A stretch of 64,000 bases of DNA from Zobellia laminariae (GTDB lineage: Bacteria; Bacteroidota; Bacteroidia; Flavobacteriales; Flavobacteriaceae): NCBI RefSeq assembly GCF_009725995.1, contig NZ_RCNS01000003.1:682001-746000 (forward strand), read 5' to 3'. The notes under the pieces were generated by a model. That model saw nothing but the letters and a program-made list of their open reading frames with translations, did no database searches and had not been told where the DNA came from. This document shows, one piece after another, positions 54,088-62,129 of the stretch. A program made the position numbers and the translations under genes. Position 1 is the stretch's first letter; the number at the start of each line of letters is the position of its first letter.

Positions 54088-55858
54088 TATTCTCAATTTT
54101 TAGCACCCAATGAATAGCTTTTTCGATGTATTCAGGAACTTTAAATCCATCAACATCTTTTAGTGTGTTAGCTAAATCTAAAGCAAAATCACCTTTGTCT
54201 TGATTTGATTTTAATCTTTCCATTAGGGTGTCAGCAGTAAAATTCGCTAATAAATCAGGAGTTTGTAAATGCAGACACCTATAAACAAACCTCATAACTG
54301 ACTTGTTTACATCTGACTCATTGAATAACTCATATTCGAGAGTATTAGGGGCCAGAAAAACCTTTAAATTTCCATTTTCAAAACCTTGAGCTTTTATTGC
54401 TCTATCTGAAATTGGTTTGTTACCATTCGGATCACTATCAGTTATAATTGAACATCTTGATGACATTCTCTTATTAATATCTACACTATTAAAAAGTTTT
54501 GCAAAATGCTCAAATGCAACACCATTTATATTGACAATTTCAATCCCAGATTTATCTAAATCCAAACCTAAGAACATTTTGGAAATTACAGGAATTAGTA
54601 TTGCTTCCGCAATCCCTTCAACTAATAATACACCGTTTGCAAAGAACAATTTAGATTTAGTTGTATCTAAGAATTTTTTAAGATGGTTCCTATTACGGGC
54701 TGTAAAGTCAGCTAAACTTAACTTAGAGAAACAAAAAGGGGTAACCTTATCTCCTTGAACCTGAAGTATGGTTATGTTTTCAAAATCAGATTTTGCAGTT
54801 ATGGTAGGTGAATGTGAAGTAATGAAAATCTGAACACCGGTATCTTGTAATTTATTAAGATATTGAAAAAAAGTATTCTGATATTGAGGGTGTAAATGCG
54901 CTTCGGGCTCTTCCACCAACAAAGCATTATAAATTTGTAATTCACTATTTTCACAGCGGTTGATTAAGTCACCAAGAACAACTGAAGTATAAATTAAATT
55001 GTTTTCTCCCAACCCATTTTGATGAATTTCAAAATATTTTTGACCGCTACCTAGATCAGCCTTGTAAACAGGCCTTTTAAGTTCTATTCCTTGTACAACA
55101 TCCGAATATTTGCGACCGACATATTTCATTTTTACGTTGGGGTATTTCGATGAAATTCCGGTTCCTTTTAGATGTTCATTTACTTTTTCATTACCAGTTT
55201 GTAAAATTGATTGCCAATCACTTTCAGCTCCCTCAAAAACAGAATATAACTCAGATGCCAATTCATTCTTTTTTTTATCATTCAGAGTAATCTCCTTATT
55301 ATTCTTTTTGTATTTGGTTAGTTCGTTAAATAAATTGCCAACCTTATTCGAATATGAATAAGGTTTAAGACTAAGCACAGCATCCCTTAATGGATCTAAA
55401 TGAATAAAGAAAATTTCCTCCAAAGCTTCATATGGTATATTTTGGCCTTCATTGTCACCACCCCAAACCGTTTTTTTGAAAAAATCTCTAGTTCCTCTTC
55501 TAAAGTATCTATATTTAAGATGTAGCTGAATGGTTTGCTTGGATGGGTTTTCTAAATCTTGCGATAGAAAATCAAAAAAACATTCCCGTTCTCTTGCCAT
55601 ATTTTCCATTTCGAAAATGAAATCAAATTGAATTTCATCATTTTCTTCACTTGAATCATTTCTGTTTAAATGTAGGTCCGTTTCGTTTACATAAATATTA
55701 TTTGACTTGCCATACCCTAATCCAATTCTCAATGCATCTATTACCGCAGTTTTACCTGCATTGTTTTCGCCAATTAAGATATTAACTCCTTTATTAAATT
55801 CTAATTCTATAGCCTTAATGGCTCTAAAATTTGAAATCTTAAGTCTTGATAAATACAT
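54080..55858 (-). CDS. gajA: OLD-family ATP-dependent nuclease, Gabija GajA-like
   Basis: A 592-residue OLD-family protein. The N-terminal ABC-type ATPase has Walker A GENNAGKT at 30-37, the signature region NGLGENNLIYTSVVL (about 275-290) and Walker B ALLVEEPEAHLHPQ (about 310). The C-terminal TOPRIM nuclease (about 400-510) shows LLVEGIAEAIL and the acidic IITDSDPNG. GajA homologues are nucleotide-sensitive DNA nickases in anti-phage defence. It starts the leftward defence operon and overlaps gajB, as in Gabija loci. Confidence 0.88.
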   Translation of the reverse strand: MYLSRLKISNFRAIKAIELEFNKGVNILIGENNAGKTAVIDALRIGLGYGKSNNIYVNETDLHLNRNDSSEENDEIQFDFIFEMENMARERECFFDFLSQDLENPSKQTIQLHLKYRYFRRGTRDFFKKTVWGGDNEGQNIPYEALEEIFFIHLDPLRDAVLSLKPYSYSNKVGNLFNELTKYKKNNKEITLNDKKKNELASELYSVFEGAESDWQSILQTGNEKVNEHLKGTGISSKYPNVKMKYVGRKYSDVVQGIELKRPVYKADLGSGQKYFEIHQNGLGENNLIYTSVVLGDLINRCENSELQIYNALLVEEPEAHLHPQYQNTFFQYLNKLQDTGVQIFITSHSPTITAKSDFENITILQVQGDKVTPFCFSKLSLADFTARNRNHLKKFLDTTKSKLFFANGVLLVEGIAEAILIPVISKMFLGLDLDKSGIEIVNINGVAFEHFAKLFNSVDINKRMSSRCSIITDSDPNGNKPISDRAIKAQGFENGNLKVFLAPNTLEYELFNESDVNKSVMRFVYRCLHLQTPDLLANFTADTLMERLKSNQDKGDFALDLANTLKDVDGFKVPEYIEKAIHWVLKIENNV

Positions 55859-56104
55859 ACGTTAAATATTAAAATGAAACATGTTTAACACCCTAAAAGC
55901 AAGGAGGAAGTTGAATAAACTTGGGGAAGATTTGCTTACTGCCAGTTATCAAATATAAGAGTTTTAACAAGTAAATAATTACGAAAAACTGTAATAAAAT
56001 AAAATTTGTAGTAAAAAATATTTTCAAGAATTTCTAGCCCCAAATGTGCTTACTGTTAAAAAGTATTTCGCTCTCTAAGTGCGATGAACTTCTAGAAGAA
56101 AACT

Positions 56105-57268
56105 TTATCGGACAACTTTAGTAATTACTTGTTTGTCCTTTCTAAGTTTCATTGTATCCATCAAATTCTGCATATCCTCTCCCACCTTATTCTCAACAAC
56201 CCTGGCATAAATTTGCGTGGTCGAAAGTTTGGTATGCCCCAAAAGCTTAGAAACCGTTTCAATTGGCACCCCATTTGAAAGAGTGATTGCAGTCGCAAAA
56301 GTATGCCGCGCCACATGAAAAGTTACCTTTTTACGAATACCGCAAACTTTAGCTATATCCTTTAATGTCCGGTTGATCATGGGGTTGCTATACATGGGTA
56401 ACAATCTGCCATTCTCGAATAAATCAGGGTCGTCTTTATATTTATCAATAATTTCCTTAGCCTTTGGCAACAAAGGAATCTTTAAAGGTTCATCGGTCTT
56501 AGTGCGTTTGGTGTATAACCAATCGTTGCCATCCATGCCTTTTACCAAATGGTCCGATTTTAATTCTTGCACATCAATAAAGGACAGCCCGGTATAGCAC
56601 GCAAAAATGAACAGGTCTTTTATGTGCTGAGTGCTTGATACTTTGAAGGTGGTTTCTTCAATTAGCTGTAACTCACGCTCCCTTAAAAATTGGCGTTCCA
56701 TATGTTTCATGGTGCCATTATTGGCACAACCCATTCTCGTGGCTGGTTTGTATTTTCTTATATATTGTTCGAAATCAACGATAAAACCATAGTTCAGTTT
56801 TTTAAGGGGTATGTCCTCAACACCCTTTTCTTCTTTTAAAAACTCTTTAATACAACGTTCCGTACTATAGTAGTTTTTCATCGTACCTCTTCGCAGTACA
56901 CTACTCATGGTAGTATTGTGATAAGAAATTAAATCGAGTAGCGTTTTGCCCCGCTCATCTTTACCTAAATACCGCGCCTTTACTCCAGCTGAAGTAATAT
57001 CAACCCCCTGTTGTAGAAGTTGCCGATGCGCCTCGTGTAGACCAGTAAAAACTTGGTCCATATACTTGTTCAGGGAGATTACGTATTTCGAAAACCCCTT
57101 GCCTCTTTTGCGTTTTTCGTCCCAAAGAGACACCGACAATTCCCGATTTAGATTGAATTCGGCTCTTTTTCCGTCCACTGTCACGCGGGCGTAAATCTTA
57201 ATTGTGTCAATTTTAGAAGTGAGTTTCCTAACGACAAATACGACTGATAACCTACTGTTTTCTAACAT
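56105..57268 (-). CDS. Tyrosine recombinase, CTnDOT-type integrase
   Basis: A 387-residue integrase from ATG 57268 (the longer frame to 57310 adds an unlikely hydrophobic leader). Arm-binding/SAM-like N-terminal domain, then the catalytic domain with HVARHTFATAITL (H-x-x-R), LGHTKLSTTQIYARV (H, Y nucleophile) and ACYTGLSFIDVQEL. The position of catalytic Arg I is occupied by serine (TGLS), as known for IntDOT-family integrases. It lies 227 bp inside the right repeat, a typical position for integrating its element. Confidence 0.93.
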   Translation of the reverse strand: MLENSRLSVVFVVRKLTSKIDTIKIYARVTVDGKRAEFNLNRELSVSLWDEKRKRGKGFSKYVISLNKYMDQVFTGLHEAHRQLLQQGVDITSAGVKARYLGKDERGKTLLDLISYHNTTMSSVLRRGTMKNYYSTERCIKEFLKEEKGVEDIPLKKLNYGFIVDFEQYIRKYKPATRMGCANNGTMKHMERQFLRERELQLIEETTFKVSSTQHIKDLFIFACYTGLSFIDVQELKSDHLVKGMDGNDWLYTKRTKTDEPLKIPLLPKAKEIIDKYKDDPDLFENGRLLPMYSNPMINRTLKDIAKVCGIRKKVTFHVARHTFATAITLSNGVPIETVSKLLGHTKLSTTQIYARVVENKVGEDMQNLMDTMKLRKDKQVITKVVR

Positions 57269-57441
57269 GTTACATAGCTTTAAATTAGTAAATAAAATGG
57301 TAAAAAACACAGGGTTAAATACCTACTAAAGCTACTTCAAAGTACAAAAAATACGGTGGTTTCAAAATCCCTTTATCAACACCAGGGCGGTGTTTTCAGG
57401 TAGTTTCATGAGGTTTCATCTGATACCCCTAAAAACATAAA

Positions 57442-57469
57442 ACGTTGCAAATCAGGTGATTTGCAACGT
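57442..57469. terminator. Hairpin at the right element boundary
   Basis: Perfect 13-bp arms (57442-57454 and 57457-57469) with a GG centre. It shares the AAATCA-NN-TGATTT core and the position relative to the 13-bp repeat with the hairpin at 38917-38950. Confidence 0.65.
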
Positions 57470-57494
57470 CATGCAACTAGATGAAACTAGTTAA

Positions 57495-57507
57495 GTCGGG
57501 GTGGCAG
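57495..57507. repeat. Right 13-bp direct repeat, candidate attR
   Basis: gtcggggtggcag, identical to and in the same orientation as 38972-38984, 227 bp beyond the integrase start. Confidence 0.6.
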
Positions 57508-57836
57508 AGTTAATAAATACTCACACAAACCACTAAAAACCAATATCTTACACTTAATTAAATGAAAAAAGGACATCAATTAAGACACTAACGAGAGCGT
57601 TTAAAGCTTTCAATAAAACAAATCTAGCGAAATGATTTCAAATAACATTATTTCCTAAAACCTAAACTAATTGACTTTTGTCGATATTAAAAATGAGAGA
57701 CTCTGTTAGTTTTCATGAAATACCTAAAATGTTCAATTTTAAAAATGACTCTATTGTCACCAAAAAAATAATTGCTTATATCTTGGACTTGGAAAAAATT
57801 AGCCGCTCAATTGAGAGCGGCAAAATTCATATGCGG
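57508..57836. other. Intergenic stretch right of the element
   Basis: About 330 AT-rich bases with no gene I can support; the 97-codon plus-strand frame (57678-57971) runs antisense into the lipoprotein gene and has no protein-like character. Confidence 0.5.
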
Positions 57837-58205
57837 TTACCTAGTACAATCTGCACCCCATACCTCTCCATCTTTGGTATAGGCTATGGTAAGATTGCCT
57901 TCGTCTATTTGTATTCCTCCATCACTACTAATCAGGATATTCTTGTTCTTGTCAATTTTTATGCCTTTTAGACTTGGAATCCCATCAGAAAAATCAAAAT
58001 TATATGAATCTCCAACTTTTACTAACGTTACCCGCCCATCATCCGTAGAGATGCTTGTGTTTCCATAGGTTTCAGAATAACTGATTGAACCTTTATAAGT
58101 TCCTACAAACAAATCATCATCGGCAGGGTCATTGTCTTTGCTACAAGAAACAATAAGGGCCGTGACGAATAATAAAACAGCTATTTTTTTTATGTGCTTT
58201 TTCAT
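57837..58205 (-). CDS. Small lipoprotein
   Basis: A 122-residue protein from ATG 58205 (MKKHIKKIAVLL) with a lipobox ending LIVSC and an acidic stretch (DNDPADDD) after the cysteine. The body is a short beta-rich domain (GTYKGSISYSETYGNTSI and KNKNILISSDGGIQI) typical of small outer-membrane lipoproteins in Flavobacteriia. No function recognised. Confidence 0.8.
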   Translation of the reverse strand: MKKHIKKIAVLLFVTALIVSCSKDNDPADDDLFVGTYKGSISYSETYGNTSISTDDGRVTLVKVGDSYNFDFSDGIPSLKGIKIDKNKNILISSDGGIQIDEGNLTIAYTKDGEVWGADCTR

Positions 58206-58450
58206 TATTATATTTTTTAAAATTCTTTGACAACTGAAATTAAACATGATATGAACTATCCCAAACTCTGTTAAGGAATATTTATGAGAGAAAAAGGTTT
58301 AGGGTTAAAAATCTAATCTTATAAGACTAAAACTAGAGAAATTTAAAAGTTCTAAAACAAAAAATGGATTAAAATTATTGATTCTGAATTTAGTTGAATG
58401 CCACATCAGATTACCTTAATGTCGTACAGTTAATCATACCATGATTAGGG

Positions 58451-59720
58451 TGGACTTACTACATTTGACTGGACTATGAGATAGGAGCATGTTGACTGTT
58501 TGAATTAATTTTGAAAACATGTCAAAACCAAAAAGAGAGTACACAACGGAGTTTAAACAAAAGGCTGTGGAACTGAGCTATGCCAGGGGCAACGCCTCAG
58601 AGGTATGTAGGGAATTGGGACTGAACCCCTCGGTATTGGGTCGCTGGCGCAGGGAGGCCAAAAAAATACGGGGAGAACAGTTTTCCCGGAAAGGGCAATC
58701 TCAAACTTACCGATGAACAAAGGGAGATAGCCGAGCTCAAGAAAAAACTGAGGGACGTGGAGTTAGAGCGCGATATCCTAAAAAAGGCGATAGCCATCTT
58801 CTCCTAGGACGACAGGAAAAATATAGGTTCATAAAACACCACAGGTCCAAATTTCCTGTCGGGAAGATGTGCAGAATGTTCAAGGTAAGCAAAAGTGGGT
58901 ATTACAATTGGTTGGACCGGGGGCCTTCCAAAAGGTGGTCAGAGAACGAGGCCCTTAGGATGGCCATACACGATATTCAAGGATAGCTTCGGGAGTTACG
59001 GGGCACCAAGGATCCGGGAGGAGCTCTTGAAAAAGGGATGTCGGGCCTCAAGGCCCAGGGTGGCCAGGATAATGCGGGCCAAAAAAAAGAGAAAATTCAG
59101 GGCCACCACGGACAGCAAACACGATTATCCGATAGCCCCCAATATATTGGACCGTGACTTTACGGTACACAGGAAGAACCAGGTATGGGTATCCGACATG
59201 ACCTATATAAGGACCGGTGAGGGATGGATGTACCTGACGGTGATCATGGACCTGTTCCACAGAAAGGTTGTTGGATGGTCGATGAGCAAGACCTTGGGGA
59301 CGGTAGAAACCATAATTCCCGCTTGGAAGATGGCGGTAAGATCGAACAATATCACGGACAGGCTTGTTTTCCATTCTGATAGGGGCTCACAATATGCCAG
59401 TTACGAGTTTACCGATATCCTTAAAGGACATAATGGTCCGGTGGTACAATCAATGAGCAGAAAAGGGAATTGTTAGGACAATGCCGTGGCGGAATCTTTC
59501 TTCAGGAGCTTGAAGGTAGAATGGGTGTACCATAAAGACTTTAAGCTAAGGTCCGAAGCGGAACTATCGATATTCCAGTGGATAGAGACCTGGTACAATA
59601 GAAGGAGGATACACTCGACATTGCACTATAAAACGATAGAGGAATTTGAAAATGAAATGTATAACCAGGAATCAGCGGCATGACTCTTATCTGATTATCC
59701 ATTTTTTTGTTGCAAGTCCA
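58451..59720 (+). mobile_element. IS3-family insertion sequence (IS150-like), degenerate
   Basis: The ends form imperfect inverted repeats: tggacttactaca at the left (58451) matches the complement of tgttgcaagtcca at the right (to 59720), giving the TG...CA termini of the IS3 family and a length of about 1.27 kb. Its base composition is richer in GC than the neighbourhood. No target duplication is evident. Confidence 0.85.
58519..59683 (+). pseudogene. IS3-family transposase OrfA/OrfB with frameshifts and a stop
   Basis: OrfA begins with the HTH (REYTTEFKQKAVELSYARG), is frameshifted near 58679-58682 (one T too many), then reads [17 protein letters not shown] and [10 protein letters not shown]. 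OrfB contains the rve integrase core: D in WVSDMTYIRTGEG, D in VFHSDRGSQYASYE and E in DNAVAESFF. It is broken by a one-base loss near 58970 and by TAG at 59474-59476, which replaces the usual W between GNC and DNAVAE. Three lesions make it non-functional. Confidence 0.9.
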
Positions 59721-59876
59721 CGTGCAAGAAGCAAACCATAACTACCGCCTACTCTTCTGCAAATTATGGCTTTTTGTTGATTTTTTATTACAAATCCCTA
59801 TAGAGCTACTAAAAAAATTTCTCAAGCTTTTGCAGATTCTATCTGTTTTGGTATATGCACGATTCTTTAAACCAAA

Positions 59877-59907
59877 AAAACGCAGCAAGAGGGAATTGCT
59901 GCGTTTT
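59877..59907. terminator. Bidirectional terminator after the receptor operon
   Basis: aaaacgcagcaa (59877-59888) and ttgctgcgtttt (59896-59907) form a 12-bp stem ending in A and T runs; it terminates the leftward operon ending at 59968. Confidence 0.85.
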
Positions 59908-59967
59908 CAAAATGAAACTAAAAAAAAATGTAATCTACCGTTAGGTTAAGTTTGGTTATGCCTATAA

Positions 59968-61308
59968 TCAATCATCAAAAAGTTGTACCCATCTGCCATC
60001 AAAACCTCCGTTGGAAAGCCAATTGCTATAATCACCTCTTCCTAAAAAGAAACCCCTATTGGCCAGCTCATCGGCCTTTGTGCCGTTGCCTCTAGTACCG
60101 TTATGGGCAAAATAGACATGTTGCTGCCAAGGTTGTGGATCCAGCTCCTCATAAAAATAGTCGCCTTCCTCCCCGTAGTAGTACACGCCCCAAAACCAAT
60201 GTTTACGGATAAAGCCATCCCTGTCCTCATCCGGGTCTTGATTATCTATTGCTTCATAATAAAAGGTTTTGGTTCCCGCCGTAATAGCCGCGGAGCCATC
60301 TTCGTTGAGCACAGGAGAGGCTAAGTTTACTTGCCTGGTCTTATGCCAATCGCTACTGCTTAAGTGTGTAGGAATAATATCCGCAATATCCTGCAGCTCA
60401 TAGGTGATTCTCTTGGTTTCGCTAAAATCTACGGTATTGTTCTGAGATTCTCCAGATACCAATGCAGCCGCATTGCTTTGAGTGAGGGTTTGTGCATTCC
60501 AGTAATTCACGGTTTCGGCATCCTCTTTATACGTAAAGATGTAATGGAAATTATTGTCTCCCGAACCGTTGATATTTACATCGGCATTATGGTCGTTTAC
60601 GTTCTTCGTATTGATAGTATTCCAAGAATCTTCCACAAACCGAAGTTCGGCCGTACCAATCAAGCCATAATCCCAATCTGCTTGCCATATCATGACATGC
60701 TTTCCATTAGCGGTTTCCATAAAGTTTAAATCCTCATCCGGATATTCCCTGGCATTGTGGAGCCCATGTCTGGTAACCACCACATAATTGATTTCCTCAC
60801 CCGTTCCCGGACTGCCTTGTACATCATCTATCCGGATTTCTATGCGCTCCCAATCATGTATTGAACCTCGTTGTTTGGCATGATACACATGGTATAGCAG
60901 AATAACACTTTTGGTATCTAGCTCATCATCATAAAATTCGATTATGGAAGTGTACAGCGTTGGGCGTATTTGCCAGTTGGCATGCTTAGATCGGTCTATG
61001 TGGGCATCTAATTCCGTGCTCCAATTTTCTTTGTTATTGGTAAGGTCCGTATCACCATCAAAATAAAAGTTGGTAAGCCAATCATAACCGAGGTGGTCAT
61101 TGCTATACTCGTGTGCCTGCTTAAAAATAACGGGGGCGTAATATTCTAAATAAGATCTTCGCTGATTGTTGTTCAAAGTAACCGAAGCCTGTGCCGTAAC
61201 TGCTATGGGAGCTTCAATTTCGGTTTGCACTACAATGGCATCTTCATGGCAAGAAACCAAGGTAGCACTCAGAAATAACAGGTATAATGCATATTTTAAA
61301 AGTCTCAT
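59968..61308 (-). CDS. Lipoprotein with a GxxHDWE motif (NPP1/Vps62-like)
   Basis: A 446-residue lipoprotein (lipobox TLVSC near residue 20). The segment YYAPVIFKQAHEY and the motif GSIHDWERIEIRI near residue 150 resemble the GHRHDWE region of NPP1-type (necrosis-inducing) and Vps62-like beta-sandwich proteins; an HGLHNAREYP and a VMIWQADWD follow. The usual second histidine of the motif is missing, so classical toxin activity is uncertain. Third gene of the TonB-receptor operon, 5 bp after the propeller gene, so its substrate may be linked to the receptor. Confidence 0.65.
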   Translation of the reverse strand: MRLLKYALYLLFLSATLVSCHEDAIVVQTEIEAPIAVTAQASVTLNNNQRRSYLEYYAPVIFKQAHEYSNDHLGYDWLTNFYFDGDTDLTNNKENWSTELDAHIDRSKHANWQIRPTLYTSIIEFYDDELDTKSVILLYHVYHAKQRGSIHDWERIEIRIDDVQGSPGTGEEINYVVVTRHGLHNAREYPDEDLNFMETANGKHVMIWQADWDYGLIGTAELRFVEDSWNTINTKNVNDHNADVNINGSGDNNFHYIFTYKEDAETVNYWNAQTLTQSNAAALVSGESQNNTVDFSETKRITYELQDIADIIPTHLSSSDWHKTRQVNLASPVLNEDGSAAITAGTKTFYYEAIDNQDPDEDRDGFIRKHWFWGVYYYGEEGDYFYEELDPQPWQQHVYFAHNGTRGNGTKADELANRGFFLGRGDYSNWLSNGGFDGRWVQLFDD

Positions 61309-61313
61309 TCTTT

Positions 61314-62120
61314 TTATTTTTTTAAAGTTGTCCGTAACACTTTGTTCTCTTTTTTAATTATCCCGTATAATGATAAACTGTCAGCGGTATTCGCATCCAA
61401 TGCAATACCCTGACCTTCGTAGGGAATATCATATGTTTTGTGCCATAGCAGCGTGTGACCGATTTTTGGGAACGACAGCTCGTACAGTTCCGTATTATCA
61501 TGCCCAGTGGCATATATTTTTCCGTCTTTGGTGATAAACCCTCCGGAATTGCTGCGGGTGCCGAATTTCGCTACCAGTTCTTTTGGAAAAATCCAACCTT
61601 CTATACGCTGCCAGTCCGTATTGAATTTCACCAATTGAGTCCAACTATTGATTTTTGTTTCCGTAGCGCCCCTACCCGTATAATGGGCAAAGGCGATATA
61701 CCAATAGCTCTCATGGAAATCTATCCATGTGGCAGAACCTATATAGATTCCCAAACTTATATTCTCTAGGTGTTCTAGCGATTTGGGGTCAAAAACCTCA
61801 ATGGAACTTGCCATTGGCGATTCCGGATAGTTGGAGTTGGCACAGTATAGCTTTTCGTTTATGATAATACCACTGTTGAAATGCTTAATGGCTCCGGAAG
61901 AATCTTCCCAGTGAGCCACCTGTTCACCATCCTTTTTGGTATATTTTACAATTTCAGAATTGTTAACTACAAAAAAGTAATCCTCATCTATCGCCACGCC
62001 TTGTCTGGCCGAAGGCACTTCATAGGTTCGGTCTATTTTAAACTCTTGGGCCGATACCTTTAGGGCTATCATAACGACAAGCAAGAAAGTGCTGATGTTT
62101 GTTATTCTTTGTGCTTTCAT
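61314..62120 (-). CDS. Secreted beta-propeller-like protein
   Basis: A 268-residue protein with a signal peptide ending KVSAQ (residue about 25). Repeated short strands (ARQGVAIDEDYFFVVNN, EIVKYTKKDGEQVAHW, GGFITKDGKIYATGHDN) suggest a small propeller of the SMP-30/NHL kind. No catalytic residues identified. It is encoded 9 bp after the TonB-dependent receptor and 5 bp before the lipoprotein gene. Confidence 0.7.
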   Translation of the reverse strand: MKAQRITNISTFLLVVMIALKVSAQEFKIDRTYEVPSARQGVAIDEDYFFVVNNSEIVKYTKKDGEQVAHWEDSSGAIKHFNSGIIINEKLYCANSNYPESPMASSIEVFDPKSLEHLENISLGIYIGSATWIDFHESYWYIAFAHYTGRGATETKINSWTQLVKFNTDWQRIEGWIFPKELVAKFGTRSNSGGFITKDGKIYATGHDNTELYELSFPKIGHTLLWHKTYDIPYEGQGIALDANTADSLSLYGIIKKENKVLRTTLKK

Positions 62121-62129
62121 AACTGCTTT

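Larger units (their letters stand above)
38972..57507. mobile_element. Putative integrated mobilizable element of about 18.5 kb
   Basis: Bounded by identical 13-bp direct repeats, each next to a similar hairpin. A tyrosine integrase lies 227 bp inside the right end, and an excisionase-like protein and MobC/relaxase genes are inside. No type IV secretion genes are present, so it would depend on a helper for transfer. Cargo includes AraC regulators, a large secreted protein and a defence cluster. None of the TGAY-N4-RTCA boxes of the neighbouring island lies inside. Confidence 0.65.

Noticed and set aside
59707..59949. 80-codon plus-strand frame after the insertion sequence
   Set aside because: It crosses the IS end and a bidirectional terminator and has no recognisable protein features.
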